This document shows, piece by piece, positions 1 through 10,560 of a stretch of 64,000 nt of DNA; positions within the stretch are counted from its first letter, which is position 1, and each line of letters opens with the position of its first letter. Made by a program: the position numbers and the translations under genes. The notes under the pieces are model-generated. The model saw only the letters and a list, made by a program, of their open reading frames with translations, was not told the origin of the DNA and ran no database searches. This DNA is from Brevibacillus laterosporus DSM 25 (GTDB lineage: Bacteria; Bacillota; Bacilli; Brevibacillales; Brevibacillaceae). The stretch spans positions 2,350,001-2,414,000 of the forward strand of contig NZ_CP017705.1 of assembly GCF_002706795.1 (NCBI RefSeq), given 5' to 3'.

Positions 1-2707
<2,707 letters not shown>

Positions 2708-2765
2708 CATTGCCTTTATGCTGACTTCATTATCTAGTTTTGAAAGAACAACTCTTTCATACTGT

Positions 2766-2840
2766 TCCTCAGTAGCTCAATGGTGGAGCAACCGGCTGTT
2801 AACCGGTAGGCTGGCGGTTCGAGTCCGTCCTGAGGAGCCA
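2766..2840 (+). tRNA. tRNA-Asn (GTT)
   Basis: The acceptor stem TCCTCAG pairs with CTGAGGA. The anticodon loop CTGTTAA carries GTT, and CCA is encoded. It is the first of ten tRNAs following the 23S gene, only about 60 bases after its 3' end. Confidence 0.96.
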
Positions 2841-2843
2841 TAT

Positions 2844-2920
2844 GGCCCGTTGGTGAAGCGGTTTAACACAGCAGCCTTTCACGCTGTCATACAGGGGTTC
2901 GAATCCCCTACGGGTCACCA
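2844..2920 (+). tRNA. tRNA-Glu (TTC)
   Basis: The acceptor stem GGCCCGT pairs with ACGGGTC with one G-U pair. The anticodon loop CTTTCAC gives TTC, and CCA is encoded. It starts three bases after tRNA-Asn. Confidence 0.96.
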
Positions 2921-2927
2921 TTTATCT

Positions 2928-3003
2928 GGAGGATTAGCTCAGCTGGGAGAGCATCTGCCTTACAAGCAGAGGGTCGGCGGTTCGATCCCGTCATCCTCCA
3001 CCA
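2928..3003 (+). tRNA. tRNA-Val (TAC)
   Basis: The acceptor stem GGAGGAT pairs with ATCCTCC. The anticodon loop CTTACAA reads TAC, the T-loop is GGTTCGATCC-like, and CCA is encoded. Confidence 0.96.
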
Positions 3004-3028
3004 TTTATTTAAAATGCAACATTATATT

Positions 3029-3113
3029 GGGGAGATAGTGAAGTGGCTAAACACGGCAGACTGTAAATCTGCTCCCTCCGGGTTCGGCGGTTCGAATCCG
3101 TCTCTCCCCACCA
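3029..3113 (+). tRNA. tRNA-Tyr (GTA)
   Basis: The acceptor stem GGGGAGA pairs with TCTCCCC. The anticodon loop CTGTAAA reads GTA. The 85-base length comes from a long variable arm, as expected for bacterial tRNA-Tyr. CCA is encoded. Confidence 0.96.
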
Positions 3114-3120
3114 TTCCTAT

Positions 3121-3195
3121 TGGGGTATAGCCAAGCGGTAAGGCAACGGACTTTGACTCCGTCATTCCCAGGTTCAAATCCTGGTACCCCAGCCA
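3121..3195 (+). tRNA. tRNA-Gln (TTG)
   Basis: The acceptor stem TGGGGTA pairs with TACCCCA. The anticodon loop CTTTGAC reads TTG, and CCA is encoded. Confidence 0.96.
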
Positions 3196-3199
3196 TTGG

Positions 3200-3275
3200 G
3201 AGCCATTAGCTCAGTTGGTAGAGCATCTGACTTTTAATCAGAGGGTCGAAGGTTCGAGTCCTTCATGGCTCACCA
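3200..3275 (+). tRNA. tRNA-Lys (TTT)
   Basis: The acceptor stem GAGCCAT pairs with ATGGCTC. The anticodon loop CTTTTAA reads TTT, and CCA is encoded. Confidence 0.96.
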
Positions 3276-3285
3276 TTTTTATTTT

Positions 3286-3361
3286 GCGGACGTAGCTCAA
3301 TTGGTAGAGCGTCGCCTTGCCAAGGCGAAGGTCGCGGGTTCGAGACCCGTCGTCCGCTCCA
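3286..3361 (+). tRNA. tRNA-Gly (GCC)
   Basis: The acceptor stem GCGGACG pairs with CGTCCGC. The anticodon loop TTGCCAA reads GCC, and CCA is encoded. It is one of two glycine tRNAs in this cluster. Confidence 0.96.
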
Positions 3362-3366
3362 TAGAT

Positions 3367-3443
3367 GTGCCCTTAGCTCAGCTGGATAGAGCGTTTGACT
3401 ACGAATCAAAAGGTCGGGAGTTCGAATCTCTCAGGGCACGCCA
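3367..3443 (+). tRNA. tRNA-Arg (ACG)
   Basis: The acceptor stem GTGCCCT pairs with AGGGCAC. The anticodon loop CTACGAA reads ACG, whose first base is normally edited to inosine. CCA is encoded. Confidence 0.96.
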
Positions 3444-3449
3444 TAATGT

Positions 3450-3526
3450 CGGGAAGTAGCTCAGCTTGGTAGAGTACTTGGTTTGGGACCAAGGTGTCGC
3501 AGGTTCGAATCCTGTCTTCCCGACCA
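3450..3526 (+). tRNA. tRNA-Pro (TGG)
   Basis: The acceptor stem CGGGAAG pairs with CTTCCCG. The anticodon loop TTTGGGA reads TGG, and CCA is encoded. Confidence 0.96.
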
Positions 3527-3534
3527 TGCATTAT

Positions 3535-3608
3535 GCGGGTGTAGTTCAATGGTAGAACTCCAGCCTTCCAAGCTGGTCGCGTGGGTTCGATTCCCATCAC
3601 CCGCTCCA
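3535..3608 (+). tRNA. tRNA-Gly (TCC)
   Basis: The acceptor stem GCGGGTG pairs with CACCCGC. The anticodon loop CTTCCAA reads TCC, and CCA is encoded. It is the last tRNA of the cluster and is followed at once by a terminator. Confidence 0.96.
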
Positions 3609-3623
3609 TAAGTTTACAAGAGA

Positions 3624-3653
3624 AGCAACTCAGACGATCTGGGTTGCTTTTTT
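3624..3653 (+). terminator. Terminator of the rRNA-tRNA transcription unit
   Basis: A ten-base stem AGCAACTCAG / CTGGGTTGCT with a five-base loop is followed by a run of T. It lies 15 bases after the last tRNA. Confidence 0.85.
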
Positions 3654-3786
3654 GTTTGTCAAATAATTGTAAAATAAATTCATAACTATGCAAAAATTTG
3701 TCGAGTTGAGTCATTGCCTCATCTCCGTCTACAATATAGAGATAGAAAATAGAAGACTTTGTTACCCCAAGGAAGGAGTCTCACAT

Positions 3787-4683
3787 ATGAATAAAAAGAT
3801 ATCAATGATTGGTGTACCTCTCGATTTAGGTTGTGATCGTCGCGGTGTAGATATGGGACCTAGCGCTATTAGATATGCTGGGGTAGTGAAGCGTTTAGAG
3901 GGTTTGGGATATTCAGTGAAGGATTTAGGGGATATTCCTGTTATTAGGCCTGAAAATTTCGAAGAGACTGACAACCATAAGTATCTACATCAGGTTTTAG
4001 AGGCAAATGAAAGACTTGCAGCAAAGGTGGCAAAGGAGATAGAAGATGAACGTTTTCCTTTAGTTTTAGGAGGCGATCACAGTATAGCGTTAGGAACGCT
4101 TGCGGGAGTTGCTCAGACGAAAAAGAACCTTGGCGTGATTTGGTTTGATGCTCATGGTGATATAAATACAGGTCTGACATCCCCCTCTGGAAATATTCAT
4201 GGCATGCCGCTTGCTGCTTCACTAGGAATTGGACATGAAGCCTTGGTTAAACTCGGAGGATATAGTCCGAAGATAAAGCCAGAACATGTTGTCATTATTG
4301 GTGCTAGAGATTTGGATTCTGGTGAACGTGAATTAATCAAAGAGCTTGGCATTAAAGTATATACCATGCATGAAATCGATCGCCTAGGTATGACACGTGT
4401 AATGGAAGAAACAATTGAATATGTTACACAAGGAACCGATGGAGTTCATCTGAGCTTGGATTTAGATGGTTTAGATCCATTATATGCTCCAGGAGTAGGA
4501 ACTCCAGTTATCGGAGGTATCTCTTATCGAGAAGGACATTTGGCCATGGAAATTCTGGCCGAGTCAGATATTTTAACATCAGCTGAATTTGTAGAAGTGA
4601 ATCCAATACTTGATCAGCAGAATGCAACAGCAGGTGTGGCGGTTGCATTAATGAGTTCCGTATTTGGAGATAAGCTATTGTAA
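3787..4683 (+). CDS. rocF: Arginase
   Basis: Arginase splits arginine into ornithine and urea in the cytoplasm and uses a binuclear manganese centre. The 298-residue protein has the normal length. It carries the metal-binding motifs GGDHS, DAHGDIN and SLDLDGLDP in the usual order, and the N-terminal half ends in the typical GNIHGMPL segment. An in-frame ATG 99 bases upstream exists, but the start at 3787 is preferred because GGAAGGAG lies just ahead of it and the protein then begins at the family's conserved N-terminus (KISMIGVPLDLG). It is a single gene between the tRNA terminator and its own terminator, followed by the sigW unit. It probably serves arginine use as a nitrogen source. No operator was recognised. 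Confidence 0.93.
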   Translation: MNKKISMIGVPLDLGCDRRGVDMGPSAIRYAGVVKRLEGLGYSVKDLGDIPVIRPENFEETDNHKYLHQVLEANERLAAKVAKEIEDERFPLVLGGDHSIALGTLAGVAQTKKNLGVIWFDAHGDINTGLTSPSGNIHGMPLAASLGIGHEALVKLGGYSPKIKPEHVVIIGARDLDSGERELIKELGIKVYTMHEIDRLGMTRVMEETIEYVTQGTDGVHLSLDLDGLDPLYAPGVGTPVIGGISYREGHLAMEILAESDILTSAEFVEVNPILDQQNATAGVAVALMSSVFGDKLL

Positions 4684-4689
4684 GATTTC

Positions 4690-4735
4690 AAGACAGGATA
4701 AATGGAAATGAATCTTCCATTTTCCTGTCTTTTGT
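4690..4735 (+). terminator. Terminator after rocF
   Basis: AAGACAGGA and TCCTGTCTT pair around an inner ATGGAA/TTCCAT stem, followed by TTTGTTT. It lies six bases after the rocF stop. Confidence 0.85.
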
Positions 4736-5189
4736 TTATTTGATCCATATCTTATATACTTAAAGTAAGCCGATTAATTGCCTTTTTATGAAGCTTTACA
4801 TTTTGAAAATATGAAGGTAGAGTCAAAGGGTGAGTTTTTCCATTGATTTAAAAAATCGTTCTATTTTACACTGAGTTTCTAAAGTGCGGGAGTGATGAGA
4901 GGCAGTGCTTGTACTGCTTATTTGCTCTATTTCGCTCTACTTCATTTGATGATACAGCGATGTACTTCTCACCATAATAAGCGCACGTTCCATTTTGAGT
5001 ATTTTTTTGTATCTTACTCTTTCGTTACTATTATATAAATAGTTTAAAACAGCTTATTTATGCTCTTTTTTATACATTCTTATAAAATTCTTTTCGTAAC
5101 GCTGGTGTCAGACAGTTTTAATCGAGAATAAAAGGCAAACTACTTATATAATAAGAGAAAAAAATTCCGCAGAACTTAACAGCAAAATT
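4736..5189 (+). other. Intergenic stretch without a recognisable gene
   Basis: About 450 AT-rich bases between rocF and the sigW promoter. I see no convincing reading frame. A TATAAT-like element lies near 5146, so an additional sigma-A promoter for sigW is possible, but its -35 is poor. Confidence 0.4.
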
Positions 5190-5215
5190 TGAAACTAAAT
5201 CGTCTTTAGTTCGTA
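5190..5215 (+). promoter_or_regulatory. SigW-type autoregulatory promoter of sigW
   Basis: TGAAAC (5190-5195) and CGTA (5212-5215) are separated by exactly 16 bases. This is the known -35/-10 pattern of the ECF sigma factor SigW. The site lies 34 bases before the sigW start codon, so SigW should drive its own operon, as in Bacillus subtilis. Confidence 0.85.
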
Positions 5216-5248
5216 TTAGAAGACGGGTTACATTCTAGGGAGGATGGC

Positions 5249-5812
5249 ATGGAATTTGTAGAGAGACGCTTGGTAGAGCGAGCGAAACGGGATGACCGTG
5301 AAGCGTTTGCGGAACTGGTGGAAATGTACAAAGATAAAATCTTTCAGCTGGCTTTCAGAATGGTTGGCAATCGCCAAGAGGCTGAAGATATTGCACAAGA
5401 AACCTTTTTGCGCGTTTATGCCAATCTGCATTCCTATGATGAAAATTATCGTTTTTCAACGTGGATATACCGTATTGCCACTAACCTGTGTATTGACCGG
5501 GGAAGAAAGAAAAAACCACAATTTTCTTTGGATGAAGAGCAGGGCGGGGATTTAGAAGGGCTTGATTGGTATTCAAGACTAGCCTCCGATGAGAAAACCC
5601 CTGAGGAAAAAGTCGTCGTACAAGAATTACAAGAAACGGTGCAAGATGCATTAACCAAGTTAAATCCTAAGTATCGGTCTATCATGGTACTTCGTTACAT
5701 TGAGGATTTATCGTTGCAAGAAATAAGCGATGCCTTGCAGTTACCAATTACAACGATTAAAACCAGAATTCATCGTGGGCGAGAAGCACTGCGAAATAAG
5801 TTGCGATTTTAA
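5249..5812 (+). CDS. sigW: ECF RNA polymerase sigma factor SigW
   Basis: This extracytoplasmic-function sigma factor directs RNA polymerase to genes for cell-envelope stress and resistance to antimicrobial peptides. The 187 residues match the usual length. Sigma region 2 (about residues 20-90) holds the DAEDIAQE-like motif EAEDIAQETFLRVY and the FSTWIYRIATNLCID segment. Region 4 (about 130-185) holds the recognition helix around PITTIKTRIHRGREALR. GGGAGG lies a few bases ahead of the ATG. The next gene, 20 bases on, is its membrane anti-sigma factor, and the SigW-type promoter upstream implies autoregulation. The neighbours cdaA, cdaR, glmM and glmS fit a cell-envelope role. Confidence 0.93.
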   Translation: MEFVERRLVERAKRDDREAFAELVEMYKDKIFQLAFRMVGNRQEAEDIAQETFLRVYANLHSYDENYRFSTWIYRIATNLCIDRGRKKKPQFSLDEEQGGDLEGLDWYSRLASDEKTPEEKVVVQELQETVQDALTKLNPKYRSIMVLRYIEDLSLQEISDALQLPITTIKTRIHRGREALRNKLRF

Positions 5813-5832
5813 TTGAAAGGAGACGTATTCAG

Positions 5833-6456
5833 ATGGATTGCAGAGAAGCAAAGCAGCTTAACCATGTGTTTTTGGATAAAGATATCGATCAACTATCGAA
5901 TCAACGTCTTCAACAGCACCTGCTGAACTGTGAAGAATGCCGTACACATCTACAACAATTGCAAAAAGTGATTGCCTATGTGGAGAGTGCCTCTCATATT
6001 CAGGCACCAAGTGATTTTACTGCACGTGTTATGGCTCAGTTGCCTCCAGTAGCGAAACGTAAGAGCTTTGGTAACTGGATGAGACGACACCCGTTCGTAA
6101 CGGCAGCGGCAGTCTTTTTTGTCCTCATGACAGGAAGTTTGTTTACCAGCTGGTTTGATCGGGATAATACCTTACAGATCACATCAGCCAATATGGATAA
6201 GCTAAAGATAGATAAAGAGCGTAATGTAGTTGTCGTGCCAGCTGGTACTACTTTAACCGGAGACCTTATTGTGCGCAATGGCAGTGTAGAGGTAGAAGGC
6301 GAAGTGAAGGGGAATGTTGTAGCTATTGACGGTAGAGTCTTTTTAGCCTCAACAGCTCAGGTGGCAGGAGATACAGAATCCATCGAAATGATTTTCGATT
6401 GGGTATGGTATGAGATGAAAAATATCGGAAATGACTTGCTTCCGTTGACTCATTAG
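5833..6456 (+). CDS. rsiW: Anti-sigma-W factor, membrane-bound
   Basis: It binds SigW at the membrane and holds it inactive until regulated proteolysis. The N-terminal 36 residues form the zinc-binding anti-sigma domain with the H-x3-C-x2-C pattern (H29, C33, C36). A single membrane segment (about residues 90-112, rich in A, V, F and L) follows a basic stretch. The extracytoplasmic part (about 120-207) carries a bactofilin-like polymer-forming repeat (VPAGTTLTGDLIVRNGSVEVEGEVKGNV), a variation I note on the family. AAAGGAG precedes the ATG. Its place directly after sigW supports the pairing. A terminator follows 24 bases after the stop. Confidence 0.88.
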   Translation: MDCREAKQLNHVFLDKDIDQLSNQRLQQHLLNCEECRTHLQQLQKVIAYVESASHIQAPSDFTARVMAQLPPVAKRKSFGNWMRRHPFVTAAAVFFVLMTGSLFTSWFDRDNTLQITSANMDKLKIDKERNVVVVPAGTTLTGDLIVRNGSVEVEGEVKGNVVAIDGRVFLASTAQVAGDTESIEMIFDWVWYEMKNIGNDLLPLTH

Positions 6457-6479
6457 GGGAAAATAGAAGGAAGAGAAGT

Positions 6480-6507
6480 AGCACGGCATGAAAAGCCGTG
6501 CTTTTTT
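6480..6507 (+). terminator. Terminator after sigW-rsiW
   Basis: AGCACGGC and GCCGTGCT form a perfect eight-base stem with a seven-base loop and a T run. It separates sigW-rsiW from cdaA, though read-through is possible. Confidence 0.88.
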
Positions 6508-6567
6508 CCGCAAACAATCCAATCAGAATTCTTGGATAGTATTGGAGTAGGAATGTGAGGCGGCGGT

Positions 6568-7386
6568 ATGGGGTATTTAAACTACGTGAACATACTGCGT
6601 GACGGAATAGATATTCTTTTAGTCACGTACTTGATTTATAAACTAATCATGCTGGTCCGCGGAACTCGTGCTGTACAACTTTTGCGAGGAATCATGGTAG
6701 TTATCGTTACCTGGTTGCTTAGCAAGTACTTTGATTTCCGTACCCTGCACTGGCTGATGTCTCAAGCTTTTACGTTTGGGGTATTAGCAATTGTTATTAT
6801 TTTTCAGCCTGAGCTTCGTCGTGCGTTGGAGCAAATTGGGCGCGGTAAATTATTCTCCCGCTCTTACTCGAATGATGATGAAGATGGCGTACAACGAATG
6901 GTCCAGGAAGTTGGCAAGGCTGTCACTTATATGGCTAAGCGTCGTATTGGAGCTCTAATCGTTGTGGAGAGAGATACAGGGCTAAATGATTATGTGGAGA
7001 CAGGAATCGCCATAAATGGTCGAGTCACGTCAGAGCTGTTAATCAATATCTTTATCCCGAATACGCCTCTGCATGACGGAGCTGTCATTTTGCGTAAGGA
7101 TACGGTGTTAGCAGCAGCTTGTTATCTCCCGTTATCTGAGAATCCATCCATTTCTAAAGAGCTGGGAACAAGACACCGAGCCGCTATTGGAATGAGTGAG
7201 GTCTCCGATGGTTTTACCATTATTGTGTCGGAGGAAACAGGTAACGTTTCGATAACGACCAATGGAGAAATAACGCGTAACTTGACTGAAGAGCTACTAG
7301 CACAAAAAATGCTAAGCAGACTCTCTCCACAAGCGAAGAGTAAATCCATGGCAAGTCGTTGGCAATGGGGGCGAAAAAATGGATAG
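6568..7386 (+). CDS. cdaA: Diadenylate cyclase CdaA
   Basis: It makes cyclic di-AMP from two ATP at the inner membrane face. c-di-AMP controls potassium and osmolyte transport and affects cell-wall homeostasis. The 272 residues begin with three hydrophobic segments (about residues 10-85), followed by the DAC domain with the signature DGA (about residue 168, in PLHDGAVI) and RHR (about residue 201, in LGTRHRAAIG). The order cdaA-cdaR-glmM is the standard Firmicutes arrangement; both downstream products are known in other species to modulate CdaA. Its end overlaps the start of cdaR by eight bases, so the two are probably translationally coupled. Confidence 0.95.
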   Translation: MGYLNYVNILRDGIDILLVTYLIYKLIMLVRGTRAVQLLRGIMVVIVTWLLSKYFDFRTLHWLMSQAFTFGVLAIVIIFQPELRRALEQIGRGKLFSRSYSNDDEDGVQRMVQEVGKAVTYMAKRRIGALIVVERDTGLNDYVETGIAINGRVTSELLINIFIPNTPLHDGAVILRKDTVLAAACYLPLSENPSISKELGTRHRAAIGMSEVSDGFTIIVSEETGNVSITTNGEITRNLTEELLAQKMLSRLSPQAKSKSMASRWQWGRKNG

Positions 7387-8614
7387 ATGGTTAAACAGTC
7401 ATTGGTTTGTCCGCGGAATTGCCCTGCTTTTGGCCATTATGTTGTGGATGATCGTAAACTTAGAGCCAGAGCAAGGCAATTCCAGTGAAGCAGTACAGCC
7501 TACTCGAATTATCGAGAGCGCAAAGGTCAAAGCTTATTATGATGCTGATAATTTTGAGATTACCAACAAATTACAATCTGTTAAAGTAGCAGTGGAAAGT
7601 AACAATCCTTTTCTAAAATATAATATCTTTGATAACTACGAGGTATTTATAGACGCCAGAGGTTTAGCAAGTGGAGCACATCGTTTGCAGGTGCAGTCGC
7701 GTGGATTCCCTGATGGATCAAAAGTGACCATAACACCTGATTATATTGATGTAACATTAGAAGAAAAACAAACGGTGGAAATGGATGTCCAAGTCGAGAA
7801 AATTGGCAAGGAAGCGGATGGATATGAGTTAAAACAACCTATTGTGAAACCATTCCGTGTACTGGTTACTGTTCCAGCAAGTCAGGTTAAGAAGATTGGT
7901 GTAGTAAAGGCTGCTGTCAATGTAGATGGAGCGACCGATACTGTTTCTAGTAATGCGCAATTGAAAGTGTATGACAAGCAAGGAAATCAGATGACGGGAG
8001 CAGAAATTTCACCGCTTGTAGTCGAAGTTAATATACCGATGACAAGTCCGTCCAAAATGGTTCCACTCAAATTAAACTTGACGAATGAGCTACCAGATGG
8101 ATATAGTTTGGCTAGTATAACGATGAACACACAAGAGGTGACGGTATACGGACCAAATGAAGTGATTAAACCTTTGGATACCTACTCGGGTCCAATAATT
8201 GATCTTAAAAATATTACTTCAGATCGGGTACTTCAATTAAAAATGCCGTTGGCGCCAAAAGTGGTGAAGGTAGACCCAGATACGTTGGATGTCACACTGA
8301 AGATAGTGCCATCCGAAACCAAAAAATTGGAGAACGTACCATTGAGGGTAACCGGACTCGCTGAAGATTTGGTTGCCAAAGTTGTTACAGCGGATGGACA
8401 GGAATTAAGCACAGTAAGCTTCGATGTGATCGGTGCTCCTAACATCCTAAAAGACCTCACGGCAAATGACATTCAAATTGTAGCAGATGTAAGTTCGCTA
8501 CCTGTAGGTGTGCATGAGATTCCGCTGGTATATAATAACAATTTACCAGATTATCTCAAGATAGCATCGAATGCACTTAATCAGGTCACGGTAGAAATCA
8601 CAAAAAAACAGTAG
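7379..8614 (+). CDS. cdaR: CdaR, YbbR-domain regulator of CdaA
   Basis: CdaR is a membrane-anchored protein whose extracellular YbbR repeats influence the activity of CdaA. The 411-residue protein has one N-terminal membrane anchor (about residues 11-27, in IALLLAIMLWMIVNL). Four YbbR-type beta-rich repeats follow, each with the pattern V-x-V-x-V-E or V-T-L near its end (for example DYIDVTLEE, LVVEVNIP, DTLDVTLKI, NQVTVEITKK). It starts inside the last codons of cdaA and ends 45 bases before glmM. No catalytic residues are expected. The family assignment is firm; the direction of its effect on c-di-AMP in this organism is inference. Confidence 0.9.
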   Translation: MDRWLNSHWFVRGIALLLAIMLWMIVNLEPEQGNSSEAVQPTRIIESAKVKAYYDADNFEITNKLQSVKVAVESNNPFLKYNIFDNYEVFIDARGLASGAHRLQVQSRGFPDGSKVTITPDYIDVTLEEKQTVEMDVQVEKIGKEADGYELKQPIVKPFRVLVTVPASQVKKIGVVKAAVNVDGATDTVSSNAQLKVYDKQGNQMTGAEISPLVVEVNIPMTSPSKMVPLKLNLTNELPDGYSLASITMNTQEVTVYGPNEVIKPLDTYSGPIIDLKNITSDRVLQLKMPLAPKVVKVDPDTLDVTLKIVPSETKKLENVPLRVTGLAEDLVAKVVTADGQELSTVSFDVIGAPNILKDLTANDIQIVADVSSLPVGVHEIPLVYNNNLPDYLKIASNALNQVTVEITKKQ

Positions 8615-8659
8615 GAACATAGCCTATTACGTGTACTAGGAAAGAAATGAGGGACAAGG

Positions 8660-10006
8660 ATGGGGAAGTATTTCGGAACAGACGGCGTACGTGGGGTTGC
8701 TAATACGCAGCTTACACCTGAATTGGCTTTTAAAATAGGTCGAGATGGTGGATACGTACTGACAAGACACAAAGAGGAAGGCAAACCAAAGGTAGTTATT
8801 GGTCGCGATACCCGTATCTCTGGTCAGATGCTGGAGAGTGCTCTAATCGCAGGTCTTCTCTCTGTAGGTGCAGAAGTAGTTCGTTTGGGAGTAATTTCTA
8901 CGTCTGGCGTAGCTTATCTGACCAAAGCTTTAGGGGCAGATGCCGGTGTCATGATTTCTGCTTCACATAATCCATTTGAAGATAATGGAATCAAATTCTT
9001 TGGTAACGATGGCTTTAAACTGTCAGATGAAGACGAAAATGAGATTGAAAGATATTTGGATACACCAGAGGATACATTGCCACGCCCAACAGGGGACAAA
9101 ATCGGTACTGTAATCGATTATCTGGAAGGTAGCCAGAAATACCTTTCTCATCTCAAAAGTTCTGTAAATGAGCGTTTTGAAGACATGAAAATCGTCTTGG
9201 ATTGCGCAAATGGAGCCGTATCTTCTTTGGCAGCGAGATTATTTGCAGACGTGGAAGCAGATGTAATTACGATTGGTGCAAGCCCGAATGGCATCAACAT
9301 CAATGATCAATGCGGATCAACACATCCAGAACGTTTACAGGAAGAGGTTGTGAAGCATAAGGCTGTATTGGGGCTTTCCTTTGACGGAGATGCAGATCGT
9401 TGTATAGCGGTCGACGAGAACGGTGAATTAGTAGATGGCGATTATCTAATGGCTATCTGTGCGCGTGCTCTTAAACATAAGGGCAAACTAAACAACAATA
9501 CAGTAGTGACGACCGTAATGGCTAACCTTGGCTTCTTTAAAGCAATGGAAGAGCAAGGCATCAATAGTACACGTACAGCTGTAGGCGATCGCTATGTAAT
9601 GGAAGAAATGGTCCGTGGGGGCTATAACCTGGGTGGGGAGCAATCTGGGCATATTATTTTCCTAGATTACAATACTACCGGGGATGGCTTATTAACTGGT
9701 CTGCAACTGCTTAATGTCATCAAGGAAACAGGCAAACCATTGTCTGAACTAAAACAGATGATGACTAAATTCCCACAGCTATTAGTAAATGTGCGTGTGG
9801 AAGATAAGACAAAGCTGAATGGCAATGTAGCTATTGAGCAAGCGATTAAAGAGGTAGAGGAAAGTCTGCATGGCAATGGTCGAGTGTTGGTCCGTCCTTC
9901 AGGTACAGAGCCAATCGTCCGCGTAATGGCAGAGGGTCCAGATGCTGCTGAACTAGAGGTTATGGTTCAAAAAATCGTAGAGGTTGTTAAAAAAGAATTA
10001 GCATAA
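8660..10006 (+). CDS. glmM: Phosphoglucosamine mutase GlmM
   Basis: GlmM converts glucosamine-6-phosphate to glucosamine-1-phosphate on the way to UDP-GlcNAc for peptidoglycan. The 448 residues carry all family signatures: the N-terminal FGTDGVRG, the phosphoserine loop ISASHNP (serine near residue 100), the metal-binding loop DGDADRC (about 241), and the phosphate-binding loop RPSGTEP (about 411). AGGGACAAGG precedes the ATG. It closes the cdaA-cdaR-glmM unit and is followed by a terminator. glmS, the preceding pathway step, lies just downstream under its own ribozyme control. Confidence 0.97.
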   Translation: MGKYFGTDGVRGVANTQLTPELAFKIGRDGGYVLTRHKEEGKPKVVIGRDTRISGQMLESALIAGLLSVGAEVVRLGVISTSGVAYLTKALGADAGVMISASHNPFEDNGIKFFGNDGFKLSDEDENEIERYLDTPEDTLPRPTGDKIGTVIDYLEGSQKYLSHLKSSVNERFEDMKIVLDCANGAVSSLAARLFADVEADVITIGASPNGININDQCGSTHPERLQEEVVKHKAVLGLSFDGDADRCIAVDENGELVDGDYLMAICARALKHKGKLNNNTVVTTVMANLGFFKAMEEQGINSTRTAVGDRYVMEEMVRGGYNLGGEQSGHIIFLDYNTTGDGLLTGLQLLNVIKETGKPLSELKQMMTKFPQLLVNVRVEDKTKLNGNVAIEQAIKEVEESLHGNGRVLVRPSGTEPIVRVMAEGPDAAELEVMVQKIVEVVKKELA

Positions 10007-10020
10007 AGGTAAATATAGGT

Positions 10021-10054
10021 AAAAGGGGGCGGCTTAGGTCTGCTCCCTTTTTTA
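10021..10054 (+). terminator. Terminator after glmM
   Basis: AAAAGGGGGC pairs with GCTCCCTTTT, allowing one mismatch, around an inner loop. A T run follows, 15 bases after the glmM stop. Confidence 0.75.
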
Positions 10055-10289
10055 TGTCCAGAACCTTGATAAGGCAACATTTCTACTGCCATTTTTCATG
10101 TGACACATTTAGTCCTACACCTGCATAACATAAAGAGTGGGGAAATCTTAGCAATTTATCATTAATTTATGAGGATAGTAGCGGAAAAGAGATATTGTCC
10201 CCCACACAAAGCTGTGCTAAAGTAAGAAAGTATTTGATTATCATAAAAAGGAGGGGAAAGAGGATTCTCATTTTTAAGAACACAAATAT

Positions 10290-10470
10290 CTTTTAAAAGC
10301 GCCAGCACTGTGGCTGCCCGACATGGAGCACAGTGGACGAGGTGGAGGTTTATCGAAATGTTCGGCGGATGCCTCCCGGTCATATATCAAGACCGTAAGC
10401 TCAGTTACAAAACATAGGGGCAACCTTATGGACAAAATCTGAGTATGATATTCACAATTACCTTATAGAT
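10290..10470 (+). ncRNA. glmS ribozyme (GlcN6P-activated self-cleaving riboswitch)
   Basis: The leader of glmS carries the conserved ribozyme core: AAGCGCCAG at the 5' end, then GACGAGG-TGGAGGTTTATCGAA, TTCGGCGGATGCCTCCCGG and CCGTAAG. By analogy with the Bacillus subtilis ribozyme, cleavage falls between A10298 and G10299. When glucosamine-6-phosphate is plentiful the RNA cuts itself and the mRNA is degraded, so glmS is shut down by its product. The 3' limit is approximate. Stems P1 and P2.1 (around GCACTGTG / CACAGTG) are visible. Confidence 0.93.
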
Positions 10471-10473
10471 AAA

Positions 10474-10550
10474 AATTTGCAAAGGAATGACGGGGGTACA
10501 CCCCGTTAGCAAATTCAGTTGGGTCGTACCCCTGTCCACTAGAGAGGGGT
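10474..10550 (+). promoter_or_regulatory. Two hairpins between the glmS ribozyme and the start codon
   Basis: The outer stem AATTTGC / GCAAATT (10474-10480, 10509-10515) encloses ACGGGG / CCCCGT. A second hairpin, ACCCCT / AGGGGT (10528-10533, 10545-10550), contains the GAGGGG ribosome-binding site of glmS. The second hairpin could limit translation. This is inference from base pairing only. Confidence 0.45.
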
Positions 10551-10560
10551 TTCTATTACT

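Noticed and set aside
2718-3714. Open frames across the tRNA cluster
   Set aside because: Their translations only reflect repeated tRNA sequence in coding-like frames.
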